A DNA stretch of 46,011 nucleotides, from assembly GCA_035632095.1 (NCBI GenBank), contig DASQHM010000175.1:1-46011 (forward strand), in the 5' to 3' direction. Source of the stretch: DASQHM01 sp035632095 (GTDB lineage: Bacteria; Pseudomonadota; Alphaproteobacteria; Ferrovibrionales; Ferrovibrionaceae). A program made the translations under genes and the position numbers. The notes under the pieces were generated by a model. The model had not been told where the DNA came from. It did not search any database and saw only the letters and a program-made list of their open reading frames with translations. Below are positions 15,338 through 23,529 of this stretch, in pieces (within the stretch, counting starts at the first letter, position 1; each line of letters begins with the position of its first letter).

Positions 15338-17155
15338 ATGAGTGTGGAGCCGGGCGGCGCATCGCTTGCCTATGCAGGCGACGTATCGGTCAAGGAAGCG
15401 TGGTCCGGCCTGGCCGAGGATCCCCGTGCGGTTCTGGTCGATGTGCGGTCGGACGCGGAATGGACCTTCGTCGGCATCGCCGATCTCAGCACGATCCGTA
15501 AGAAGCCGCTGCTGATCCCGCTGCAGACCTTTCCGGGCATGCAGTTCAATTCGCAATTCACCGACCAGGTCGCGCGCGCCGTGCCCGATCGCGAGGCGCC
15601 GCTGTACTTCATTTGCCGCAGCGGCGGGCGTTCGCGGAATGCGGCCATCGCCATGACAAGCGCCGGCTATCGCCGGTGCCACAACGTGGCGGGCGGGTTC
15701 GAAGGCGACTTGGACGGCGCACGCCATCGCGGCCGCGCCGGGGGTTGGGGGCACATGGCGGATCAGGCGGGGGACGAGATTGGCGGGCCGAACGAGCAGT
15801 GGAACCGGGTGCGGGGCAAGCTGCGTGCCGAATTCGGCGATGCCGCGTTCAACAGCTGGCTCAAGCCGATGGTTTTGGCCGAGGTGCGCGACGGCAAGGT
15901 GATCATCATCGTGCCGACCCGCTTCATGCGCGACTGGGTGATAAACCACTACGCCGACCGGATCGGCGAGCTTTGGCGCAGCGAAACGGGCAAGGACAGC
16001 GCGGTCATGATCCAGGTCCGCGCCGCCGACGCCGCCCGCGTTGCCAAGGCGAAGTCGGTCAACGGCACGACCCATGCCGCCGATCCGCTGCCGCCCTATG
16101 CGCGCAGCGCCGAAGATGGAGACCGCGACCAGTCGGCGCCGCTCGATCAGCGGTTCACCTTCGAGAATTTCGTGGTCGGCAAGTCCAACGAACTCGCCCA
16201 CGCGGCGGCGCGAAAAATCGCCGACGCGACCGCCGTGCCCTTCAATCCGCTATATCTCTATGGCGGCGTCGGGCTCGGCAAGACCCATCTTATGCACGCC
16301 ATCGCCTGGCACATCCGCTCGCGCGATCCGGGCCGCAAGGTGATTTACCTCTCGGCCGAGAAATTCATGTTCCAGTTCATCCGGGCGTTGCGCTTCAAGG
16401 ACACAGTGTCCTTCAAGCAACTGTTCCGCTCCGTGGATGTGCTGATGATCGACGATGTGCAATTCATCTCCGGCAAGAATTCCACCCAGGAAGAGTTTTT
16501 CCATACCTTCAACGCCTTGGTGGACCAGAACCGGCAGATCGTCATTTCCGGCGACAAATCGCCTTCGGACCTCGAGGGCATGGAAGAGCGGCTGCGCTCG
16601 CGGCTCGGCTGGGGTCTGGCCGCGGACATCCATCCGACCGACTACGAGCTTCGCCTCGGCATCCTGCAGTCCAAGGCAGAGCGGGCCGGCGCCAAGCACG
16701 TCCCGTTGAAGGTGCTGGAATTCCTGGCCCATCGCATCACGTCGAACATCCGCGAACTTGAGGGGGCACTGAATAGAATCTTGGCCTATTCAAGCCTCGT
16801 CGGACGCCCCATAACGCTCGAGACCGCGCAAGAGGTTTTGCAGGATCTGCTCCGCGCCAACGACCGCCGGGTGACCATCGAGGAAATCCAGAAGCGGGTG
16901 GCCGAGCACTTCAACATCCGGATCGCCGACATGCACTCGGCCCGGCGGGCCCGGGCCGTCGCGCGCCCGCGCCAGGTCGCCATGTACCTGGCCAAGCAAT
17001 TGACCTCACGCAGCCTGCCGGAAATCGGCCGAAAATTCGGCGGCCGCGACCATACGACGGTGATGCACGCCGTGCGCAAGATCGAAGAGCTGCGCGAAAT
17101 CGATTCGAGCTTCGCCGACGACATCGATCTGCTCCGGCGGATGCTCGAGGGCTGA
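15338..17155 (+). CDS. dnaA: Rhodanese domain in frame with chromosomal replication initiator DnaA
   Basis: One uninterrupted frame encodes 605 residues from ATG 15338, which has GGGAGG at 15322-15327. Residues 1-139 are a rhodanese domain with VLVDVRSDAEW, active-site loop CRSGGRSRNAA (C93) and GFEGDLDGARHRGRAGGW. The usual rhodanese tail after GGW is missing; the frame runs on into Met140, where a full DnaA begins. DnaA parts seen: domain I (FNSWLKPM), Walker A GGVGLGKTH (K315), Walker B VLMIDDVQF, and domain IV with GGRDHTTVMHAV. DnaA opens oriC. Either a true fusion is made, or DnaA is translated from the inner ATG at 15755. No stop or gap separates the two parts. Confidence 0.8.
   Translation: MSVEPGGASLAYAGDVSVKEAWSGLAEDPRAVLVDVRSDAEWTFVGIADLSTIRKKPLLIPLQTFPGMQFNSQFTDQVARAVPDREAPLYFICRSGGRSRNAAIAMTSAGYRRCHNVAGGFEGDLDGARHRGRAGGWGHMADQAGDEIGGPNEQWNRVRGKLRAEFGDAAFNSWLKPMVLAEVRDGKVIIIVPTRFMRDWVINHYADRIGELWRSETGKDSAVMIQVRAADAARVAKAKSVNGTTHAADPLPPYARSAEDGDRDQSAPLDQRFTFENFVVGKSNELAHAAARKIADATAVPFNPLYLYGGVGLGKTHLMHAIAWHIRSRDPGRKVIYLSAEKFMFQFIRALRFKDTVSFKQLFRSVDVLMIDDVQFISGKNSTQEEFFHTFNALVDQNRQIVISGDKSPSDLEGMEERLRSRLGWGLAADIHPTDYELRLGILQSKAERAGAKHVPLKVLEFLAHRITSNIRELEGALNRILAYSSLVGRPITLETAQEVLQDLLRANDRRVTIEEIQKRVAEHFNIRIADMHSARRARAVARPRQVAMYLAKQLTSRSLPEIGRKFGGRDHTTVMHAVRKIEELREIDSSFADDIDLLRRMLEG
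15755..17155 (+). CDS. dnaA: DnaA from internal start (alternative product)
   Basis: The inner ATG at 15755 would give a 466-residue DnaA starting MADQAGDEIGGPNEQWNRV, a normal length with all four domains. The EQW...VR..LRAEFGDAAFNSWLKP block is the usual alphaproteobacterial domain I. The only ribosome-site candidate is the G-rich GGGGGTTGGGGG just before it, not a typical AGGAGG. No promoter can be placed inside the rhodanese part. This entry is listed because the fused frame may give this product instead of, or as well as, the 605-residue one. Confidence 0.6.
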   Translation: MADQAGDEIGGPNEQWNRVRGKLRAEFGDAAFNSWLKPMVLAEVRDGKVIIIVPTRFMRDWVINHYADRIGELWRSETGKDSAVMIQVRAADAARVAKAKSVNGTTHAADPLPPYARSAEDGDRDQSAPLDQRFTFENFVVGKSNELAHAAARKIADATAVPFNPLYLYGGVGLGKTHLMHAIAWHIRSRDPGRKVIYLSAEKFMFQFIRALRFKDTVSFKQLFRSVDVLMIDDVQFISGKNSTQEEFFHTFNALVDQNRQIVISGDKSPSDLEGMEERLRSRLGWGLAADIHPTDYELRLGILQSKAERAGAKHVPLKVLEFLAHRITSNIRELEGALNRILAYSSLVGRPITLETAQEVLQDLLRANDRRVTIEEIQKRVAEHFNIRIADMHSARRARAVARPRQVAMYLAKQLTSRSLPEIGRKFGGRDHTTVMHAVRKIEELREIDSSFADDIDLLRRMLEG

Positions 17156-17177
17156 GGCGCCGGATCAGCCCTGCCGC

Positions 17178-17199
17178 GCCGCCTTTCGGCGGCAATTTT
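17178..17199 (+). terminator. Candidate terminator of dnaA
   Basis: GCCGCC (17178-17183) pairs with GGCGGC (17188-17193) across TTTC and is followed by AATTTT. It lies 23 bp after the dnaA stop. The stem is short but the position and T-run fit. Confidence 0.6.
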
Positions 17200-17389
17200 C
17201 CATTCGCTGAGAGGGATTTGGCCGAGGTCCGCTTGGGCTCGGCAGTGGGCGGATTTTCTCGCTCGCGAGTGCGCCATCTGCTACATTGACAGACCGGTCG
17301 AAAGGTCGGCCGGCAAAGGCCCGTCGTAAGCCCCGAAAGGGCCGGAAAACGGGGCCAAATTAGCGAAATTTCGACGTCCGACCGAAGCC
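17200..17389. promoter_or_regulatory. Spacer upstream of dnaN
   Basis: This 190-bp non-coding stretch must hold the dnaN-recF-gyrB promoter. A TTGACA is present at 17287-17292, but no good -10 sits 16-18 bp after it. A GCCCCG...CGGGGC inverted pair lies near 17330-17357. No DnaA box was found. Confidence 0.4.
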
Positions 17390-18508
17390 ATGAAACTCAC
17401 CATTGAACGCGCCGCTCTGCTCGCCTCGCTCGGCCACGTGCAAAGCATCGTCGAGCGGCGGAATACCATACCGATCCTCTCGAACGTGCTGATCGAGGCG
17501 AACAAGGACGGCCTCAGCCTGACCGCCACCGATCTCGATCTGGCGATCGTCGAGAAAGCCGCCGGCAAGGTCGGCCAGGGCGGTGCGACCACGGCGCCGG
17601 CGCACACGCTTTACGACATCGTCCGCAAGCTGCCGGAGGGCTCGGAAGTGGAGCTGGCGTTCGGTGCCCGCGACGGGCGCCTCTCCCTCAAGTCCGGCCG
17701 GTCCGAGTTTTCGCTAGCATGCCTGCCGAAGGACGATTTTCCGGTGATGACGGCGGGCGAGCTGCCCCACCACTTTGCGATCTCCGCGGCCGAACTCCGC
17801 CGCCTTATCGACAAGACACGCTTCGCCATCTCGACCGAGGAGACGCGCTATTACCTGAACGGCATCTATCTCCACGCGGCGCAATCGGGCGGCGTGCCCG
17901 TGCTGCGCGCCGTGGCCACGGATGGGCATCGCCTGGCGCGGGTCGAAACGCCGCTTCCCGAGGGCGCCGCCGGTATGCCGGGCGTGATCGTGCCGCGCAA
18001 GACCGTGGGCGAATTGCGCAAGCTTGCCGATACGAGCGAAGACAGCGTGCAGGTGGCGTTGTCCGATACCAAGATTCGTTTCGGCTTCGACGGCGTGGTG
18101 CTGACGTCCAAGTTGATCGACGGCACCTTCCCCGACTACGAGCGCGTCATTCCCTCGGGGAACGACAAGCGCATGGAAGTCGACGGCAAGGCCTTCGCGG
18201 CCGCGGTCGACCGCGTTTCGACCATCACCACGGAAAAAGGCCGCGCGGTGAAATTGGCGCTCGATCGCGACCGGCTCGTGCTATCGGCCACCAGCCCGGA
18301 ATCCGGCAGCGCCACCGAGGAAATCACCGTTGCCTACAACAGCGGCCCGCTCGAAATCGGCTTCAACTCGCGCTACTTGATGGACATCACCGCGCAGATC
18401 GAAGGCGACAGCGCGCAGTTCTCCCTGAACGATGCCGCCTCGCCGACGCTCGTGCGCGACGGCAGCGACGAGAGCGCGCTTTATGTTCTCATGCCGATGC
18501 GGGTCTGA
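17390..18508 (+). CDS. dnaN: DNA polymerase III beta subunit (sliding clamp)
   Basis: A 372-residue protein starting MKLTIERAALLASLGHVQSI, with VERRNTIPILSNVLIEA, FAISTEETRYYLNGIYLH and DGTFPDYERVIP, and ending in YVLMPMRV, the invariant DnaN C-terminus. It forms the dimeric ring that holds DNA polymerase on DNA. It is the first gene of a tight dnaN-recF-gyrB run; recF starts 27 bp after its stop. Confidence 0.97.
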   Translation: MKLTIERAALLASLGHVQSIVERRNTIPILSNVLIEANKDGLSLTATDLDLAIVEKAAGKVGQGGATTAPAHTLYDIVRKLPEGSEVELAFGARDGRLSLKSGRSEFSLACLPKDDFPVMTAGELPHHFAISAAELRRLIDKTRFAISTEETRYYLNGIYLHAAQSGGVPVLRAVATDGHRLARVETPLPEGAAGMPGVIVPRKTVGELRKLADTSEDSVQVALSDTKIRFGFDGVVLTSKLIDGTFPDYERVIPSGNDKRMEVDGKAFAAAVDRVSTITTEKGRAVKLALDRDRLVLSATSPESGSATEEITVAYNSGPLEIGFNSRYLMDITAQIEGDSAQFSLNDAASPTLVRDGSDESALYVLMPMRV

Positions 18509-18535
18509 GGCCGCATCCTTGGACGGCACCACGTA

Positions 18536-19750
18536 ATGTCCGGTTCGCTTAAGGTCGTATCCGCAACGGCGGCGGGGGCGAACCCGGCCGCCGAGCGCAA
18601 TGCGTTGGCGGTGCGCCGGCTCAGCCTCGGTGATTTCCGCTGCTATGCGGGCTTGCGTCTCGATGTCGATGGGCGGCCGGTGGTGCTCACCGGCGCGAAC
18701 GGCGCCGGCAAGACCAATTTGCTGGAAGCGATTTCGTTTCTGAGCCCGGGGCGCGGGTTGCGCCGCGCCAGGCTTGCGGAGCCGACGCGACGCGATGCGC
18801 CTAACCTGGAAAGCACCTGGGCGGTGCATGCGGCATTGGATGGCCTCAGCGGTCCGGTCGAAATCGGGACCGGTCTCGTGCGCGACGGCGCGGGCGAGGC
18901 GGACGGCACGGATCGCCGGGTGGTGAAGATAGATGGCCAGGTCGCAATCGGTCCCTCGGCCCTGGCCGAAGTGATGAGCCTCGTATGGCTGACGCCGCAG
19001 ATGGACCGGCTGTTCCTCGAAGGCGCATCCGGCCGGCGCCGCTTTCTCGACCGGCTGGTGTTCGGCCTCGATCCCAGTCACGCGTCGGCTTCGGCGGCTT
19101 ACGACAAGGCCATGCGCGAACGGACCCGGCTGTTGAAGTCCGGCGGCGCGGACCCGCTGTGGCTGTCGGCTTTGGAAGACACCATGGCGCAATGGGGCGT
19201 CGCGGTTGCTGCTGCGCGCCGCGCCGGAGTCGCACAATTGTCCGCGGCCATGGATGCGGCGGAATGTGGAGCAATCGGTGCGTTTCCCCGCGCGCATTTG
19301 TCCGTCGCGGGCTTGCTCGAAGCCTGGCTCGGCGAGATGCCGGCCGGCGACGCGGAAGATCGCTTCCGCGCCGCATTGAACCAGAACCGGCTGCGCGATA
19401 CGGAGGCCGGTGGCGCGACGGAAGGACCGCACCGGAGCGATTTGCGCGTGACCCACACGGCAAAGGACATGCCGGCGGAGCAGTGTTCCACGGGCGAGCA
19501 GAAGGCGCTGCTGATCGGCATCGTCCTGGCGAATGCCCGGCTGCAGGCGGCGCGCCGGGCGGCGGTGCCGGTCCTGCTGTTGGACGAAGTGGCCGCCCAT
19601 CTCGATGGCGTGCGCCGGGCGGCGCTGTTCGAGGCTCTTCTCGATCTCGGCGCCCAGGCCTGGCTGACCGGCACCGATATCGGCCTGTTCGAGGGCTTCG
19701 GAAGCGGCGCCCAGTTTTTCACCGTGCGCGACGGCCGGCTGATCGGCTGA
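18536..19750 (+). CDS. recF: DNA replication and repair protein RecF
   Basis: A 404-residue SMC-like ATPase. The N-terminal landmark is LSLGDFRCYAGLRLD, the Walker A loop GANGAGKTN (K59), the LTPQMDRLFLEG segment, and the C-terminal signature STGEQKALLIGIVLA with Walker B VLLLDEVAAHLD. RecF helps load RecA at single-strand gaps. It carries an N-terminal extension of about 25 residues before the conserved start, so translation may begin later; no alternative start has a better ribosome site. It lies between dnaN and gyrB. Confidence 0.93.
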   Translation: MSGSLKVVSATAAGANPAAERNALAVRRLSLGDFRCYAGLRLDVDGRPVVLTGANGAGKTNLLEAISFLSPGRGLRRARLAEPTRRDAPNLESTWAVHAALDGLSGPVEIGTGLVRDGAGEADGTDRRVVKIDGQVAIGPSALAEVMSLVWLTPQMDRLFLEGASGRRRFLDRLVFGLDPSHASASAAYDKAMRERTRLLKSGGADPLWLSALEDTMAQWGVAVAAARRAGVAQLSAAMDAAECGAIGAFPRAHLSVAGLLEAWLGEMPAGDAEDRFRAALNQNRLRDTEAGGATEGPHRSDLRVTHTAKDMPAEQCSTGEQKALLIGIVLANARLQAARRAAVPVLLLDEVAAHLDGVRRAALFEALLDLGAQAWLTGTDIGLFEGFGSGAQFFTVRDGRLIG

Positions 19751-19782
19751 TGCGGCACGACATGCGGTTGCGGAGGTAGATC

Positions 19783-22227
19783 ATGGCGAAGAGCGATCCC
19801 GTCGAACGGCGGATTGCCACGCCCGATGAGTACGGTGCGGACGCGATCAAGGTATTGCGCGGGCTCGATGCGGTGCGCAAGCGGCCCGGCATGTACATCG
19901 GCGACACGGACGACGGCTCGGGCCTGCACCACATGGTCTACGAGGTGGTCGACAATTCCATCGACGAAGCGCTTGCCGGATATTGCGACCGCATCTACGT
20001 GTCGCTGAACCCGGACGGCTCCGTCACGGTGCGCGACAACGGCCGCGGCATCCCGACCGATATCCACGAGGAAGAGGGCGTCTCGGCGGCCCAGGTCATC
20101 ATGACCCAGCTCCACGCCGGCGGTAAGTTCGACCAGAACACCTACAAGGTGTCCGGCGGCCTGCACGGCGTCGGCGTCTCGGTGGTGAACGCACTATCGG
20201 CTGTTCTCGACTTGCGCATTTGGCGGAACGGCAAGGAGCATCACATGCGCTTCCACGACGGCGAGCCGGAGGCGGACCTTGCCGTCGTCGGCAGCGTGGA
20301 CGCGAAGAAGACCGGCACCGAGGTGACGTTCCTGCCCTCGCCGGTCACCTTCACCAAGCTCGAATTCGACTTTGCGACGCTGGAACACCGCCTGCGCGAA
20401 CTGGCGTTCCTGAATTCCGGCGTCTACATCGAGCTCGAGGATTTGCGCGGCGTCGAGCCGAAGCACGTGGACCTGCACTACGAAGGCGGCATCGAAGCCT
20501 TCGTGAGCTATCTCGACCGCAACAAGACGGCGCTGCACCGCCCGCCGATCTTCATCAAGGGCGAACGCGACGGCATCACCGTCGAAGTCGCGATGCAGTG
20601 GAACGACGGCTATCATGAGAACGTCCTCTGCTTCACCAACAACATTCCGCAGCGCGACGGCGGCACGCACCTCGCGGGATTTCGCGGGGCCTTGACCCGC
20701 ACCGTGAACGGCTATGCCAGCGACAGCGGCATCGCCAAGAAGGAAAAGGTGCAGCTCACCGGCGACGACGCGCGCGAAGGCCTGACCTGCGTGCTCTCGG
20801 TCAAGGTGCCGGACCCGAAGTTCTCGTCCCAGACCAAGGACAAGCTGGTGTCCTCGGAAGTACGGCCGACAGTCGAGGGCCTGGTGGGCGAGCGGCTCGA
20901 CAGCTGGTTCGAGGAGCACCCGTCCGATGCGCGCATCATCGTCGGCAAGGTGGTCGAAGCCGCGGCGGCGCGCGAGGCGGCGCGCAAGGCGCGCGAGCTG
21001 ACGCGGCGCAAGGGTGCGCTCGACATCTCGAGCCTGCCCGGCAAGCTTGCCGATTGCCAGGAGCGCGATCCGGCCAAGGCCGAACTCTTCCTGGTCGAGG
21101 GCGATTCGGCCGGCGGCTCCGCCAAACAGGGCCGCAACCGCGCGTTCCAGGCGGTGCTGCCGCTCCGCGGCAAGATCTTGAACGTGGAGCGCGCCCGCTT
21201 CGACAAGATGCTGTCGTCGAACGAGATCGGCACGCTCATCACCGCGCTCGGCACCGGCATCGGCCACGACGACTTCGACATTACCAAGGCGCGATACCAC
21301 AAGATCATCATCATGACCGACGCGGACGTGGACGGCGCCCATATCCGCACCCTGCTGTTGACCTTCTTCTATCGGCAGATGCGGCCGCTGATCGACGCGG
21401 GCTTCCTCTATATCGCCCAGCCGCCCCTCTACAAGATCAAGCGCGGCAGTTCGGAGATCTACCTGAAGGACGAGCGGGCGCTTGAGGATTATCTCATCGG
21501 CTCGGGACTCGACGGCGCGGTGCTCGAACTGCACGACAAGACCCAGCACGCAGGCCCGGACCTGCGCCGATTGGTCGATGATGCCCGCATCTGCCGTGCG
21601 CTGCTGCAAAGCCTGGCCCGCCGGTACGCGCAGCCGGTCGTGGAGCAGGTGGCCATCGCCGGCGCGCTCAATCCCGAAGTGCTCGCTGACCCGACGCAGG
21701 CGAAGGACGCCGCCGGTTACGTGGCGCAGCGGTTGAACGTCCTGGCGGCGGAAAACGAACGCGGTTGGACCGGCGAGCCCACGAGCGACGGCGGTTTGCG
21801 CTTCCGCCGCGAGGTGCGCGGCGTGACCGAAGCGCATGTGATCGACGGACCGCTGATCCGCTCGGCCGAGGCCAGAAAACTGGATCGTCTGGCCGGCGAA
21901 TTGCAGATGGTCTACGGCCGGCCGGCCCGATTCCGGCGCAAGGACCAGGACGTGCAGGTCAACTCGCCGACCATGCTGCTCGATACGGTCATGGGGATCG
22001 GCGCCAAAGGCTTCGACAAGCAACGCTACAAGGGCCTCGGCGAAATGAACCCGCAGCAGCTTTGGGAAACCACGCTCGATCCCAATGTCCGCACGCTTCT
22101 GCAAGTCAAAGTGGCGCAGGCCGACGAAGCCGACGGCATCTTCGCCACCCTCATGGGCGACGTGGTCGAGCCGCGCCGCGAGTTCATCCAGTCCAACGCC
22201 CTTAACGTCGCCAACCTCGACGTGTAG
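19783..22227 (+). CDS. gyrB: DNA gyrase subunit B
   Basis: An 814-residue protein with the full set of GyrB motifs: KRPGMYIGDT, the ATP-site DNGRGIPTDIH and the GGLHGVGVSVVNALS lid. The TOPRIM part has EGDSAGGSAKQGRNR and TDADVDGAHIRTLL, and RYKGLGEMNPQQLWETT is near the end. GyrB supplies the ATPase of gyrase, which adds negative supercoils. Start ATG 19783 follows GGAGGT. It closes the dnaN-recF-gyrB run, 32 bp after recF. The length matches gram-negative GyrB with the insert in the TOPRIM region. Confidence 0.97.
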   Translation: MAKSDPVERRIATPDEYGADAIKVLRGLDAVRKRPGMYIGDTDDGSGLHHMVYEVVDNSIDEALAGYCDRIYVSLNPDGSVTVRDNGRGIPTDIHEEEGVSAAQVIMTQLHAGGKFDQNTYKVSGGLHGVGVSVVNALSAVLDLRIWRNGKEHHMRFHDGEPEADLAVVGSVDAKKTGTEVTFLPSPVTFTKLEFDFATLEHRLRELAFLNSGVYIELEDLRGVEPKHVDLHYEGGIEAFVSYLDRNKTALHRPPIFIKGERDGITVEVAMQWNDGYHENVLCFTNNIPQRDGGTHLAGFRGALTRTVNGYASDSGIAKKEKVQLTGDDAREGLTCVLSVKVPDPKFSSQTKDKLVSSEVRPTVEGLVGERLDSWFEEHPSDARIIVGKVVEAAAAREAARKARELTRRKGALDISSLPGKLADCQERDPAKAELFLVEGDSAGGSAKQGRNRAFQAVLPLRGKILNVERARFDKMLSSNEIGTLITALGTGIGHDDFDITKARYHKIIIMTDADVDGAHIRTLLLTFFYRQMRPLIDAGFLYIAQPPLYKIKRGSSEIYLKDERALEDYLIGSGLDGAVLELHDKTQHAGPDLRRLVDDARICRALLQSLARRYAQPVVEQVAIAGALNPEVLADPTQAKDAAGYVAQRLNVLAAENERGWTGEPTSDGGLRFRREVRGVTEAHVIDGPLIRSAEARKLDRLAGELQMVYGRPARFRRKDQDVQVNSPTMLLDTVMGIGAKGFDKQRYKGLGEMNPQQLWETTLDPNVRTLLQVKVAQADEADGIFATLMGDVVEPRREFIQSNALNVANLDV

Positions 22228-22337
22228 GCGGCAGCCGCCCGCGTTAACACCTCGCGACGAGCTGCGTGATACACTTTGCGTGGTTCATCGGTATGCGCGA
22301 TCAAGGCGTTAACCCTAACGGCGCGGCGAAGGTCACC

Positions 22338-23402
22338 ATGCTCAAGCGCACCTCGAAATTCGCGGCGATGCTGCTCGCGGGCCTGGCTTTAGGTTATGTG
22401 GCGGCTTCTGCGCATGCGGCGGCCGGCAACGCGGATCCGCGTACGGCGGCCTTGCAGGGCGCGCTGACCGGCACGCCCGATGGCTTGGCCTCCCTCGACG
22501 CCTGGCTCGGCGAGCCGAGCGCTCTTCCCGCGCTCACGGCGGCCCGCGCAGGCTCCCTCATCGGCGATCTGCGCCGCCTGCTGCGGCAGGGCAACACGAC
22601 CGTTGTTCAAGCGGCGGCTGAACGCATTTCGCGGGCGGCACTCTCCGGCATGCGCGAACTCCGCGTGGCGCGCGCCGCGGTGCCGAGCAATATCCATTTG
22701 GGCGACGGCCGGTTCGGCTTTGCCTTCCAGCCCCCGGGCGCGCAGGCGCCGCAGCAATTCACCGCAATTTCCCCCGGCGATCCTCGCATCGCCGGCCGCA
22801 ATCTCAAGGCCGTGCGCTCGACGAACGACCAGCACGTGTTGCGTTCCGGCATCGTCGGCATCGAATCCGTGAAATTGGCCATGCCCAGCGGCAATTGGCG
22901 CGTCCTGGTGCTGACCAGCGATGACGGCCCGCTCTCGAACGCCGAGCCGTTCGGCCGCGAGGTGCGCGTGAACAACGACACGTTCCAACTGGCGTCGTCG
23001 CGGCCCAACCAGTGGCTGCAAGGCGCGACAATCGGCGATGGTGCCGCCGGCGGCTCGCCGAGCGGCGGCGTACTGATGCTGCCCGGCCGCGTCAGCAACG
23101 CAACGCTTACGATCGCCTTCTCGGGCGGCGATTCGCCGACCTATGTCTGCGCCATCATCGTCGAGCCCGCCGACAAGCCGAGCCTGCTGCGAAGCGGACG
23201 CGACCTGCAGGCGCTGCTCGATCCCCGCACCGATACGTCGGCGATCGCCGAGGCTGTGGCCGCGATCGACGACGCCATCGGCGCCCTGCTGGCGGACATT
23301 CCGACCGCGGCCGGCCCCGGCGCCGGCCCGGACCAGCTCGCCCAGCAACTCGGCCTGAACAACCCACCTTCGCCGCAACAGCCGGCCGTCAGCCCGAACT
23401 GA
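22338..23402 (+). CDS. Exported protein of unknown function (354 residues)
   Basis: I chose ATG 22338 because it gives a clean signal peptide (MLKRTSKFAAMLLAGLALGY...AHA) with GAAGG upstream; a 24-residue longer reading lacks one. The mature part has a helical N-terminal region (ALTAARAGSLIGDLRRLLRQ), a central domain with GRFGFAFQPPGAQAPQQ and NWRVLVLTSDDGPLSNAEPF, and a Pro/Gln-rich tail. I do not recognise the family. The central beta-rich part could be a ligand-binding or jelly-roll domain, but that is a guess. It follows gyrB by 110 bp and may have its own promoter. Confidence 0.65.
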   Translation: MLKRTSKFAAMLLAGLALGYVAASAHAAAGNADPRTAALQGALTGTPDGLASLDAWLGEPSALPALTAARAGSLIGDLRRLLRQGNTTVVQAAAERISRAALSGMRELRVARAAVPSNIHLGDGRFGFAFQPPGAQAPQQFTAISPGDPRIAGRNLKAVRSTNDQHVLRSGIVGIESVKLAMPSGNWRVLVLTSDDGPLSNAEPFGREVRVNNDTFQLASSRPNQWLQGATIGDGAAGGSPSGGVLMLPGRVSNATLTIAFSGGDSPTYVCAIIVEPADKPSLLRSGRDLQALLDPRTDTSAIAEAVAAIDDAIGALLADIPTAAGPGAGPDQLAQQLGLNNPPSPQQPAVSPN

Positions 23403-23440
23403 TCCCTTCGTAAGCTTCGCTAAACTGCCCAATCGCACGC

Positions 23441-23510
23441 CTCATGGTTCGACAGGCTCACCATGAGGACGAGAAAACATCCTCACCCTGAGCTTGTCGA
23501 CGGGTGAGGG
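23441..23510. repeat. Pair of inverted REP-like palindromes
   Basis: The first unit is CCTCATGGT (23441-23449) and ACCATGAGG (23461-23469), with TCGACAGGCTC in the loop. The second is CCTCACCC (23482-23489) and GGGTGAGG (23503-23510), with TGAGCTTGTCGAC in the loop. The loops are versions of the same sequence (TCGACARGCTCA) in opposite orientations, so the two units face each other across an 12-bp spacer. This resembles the intergenic REP/BIME repeats of many alphaproteobacteria. It lies between convergent genes and may act as a two-way terminator. Confidence 0.75.
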
Positions 23511-23529
23511 GCGCGATCCTCTCCATTTG

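Noticed and set aside
14904..17389. Chromosomal origin (oriC) near dnaA.
   Set aside because: No DnaA boxes or AT-rich 13-mers were found in the spacers around dnaA; in many alphaproteobacteria oriC lies elsewhere.
20194..22104. A 636-codon open frame on the minus strand opposite gyrB.
   Set aside because: It mirrors the codons of a certain gene (gyrB) in high-GC DNA and its translation has no recognisable motif. The same holds for other long frames opposite dnaN-recF, ubiB, livJ and the kinase.
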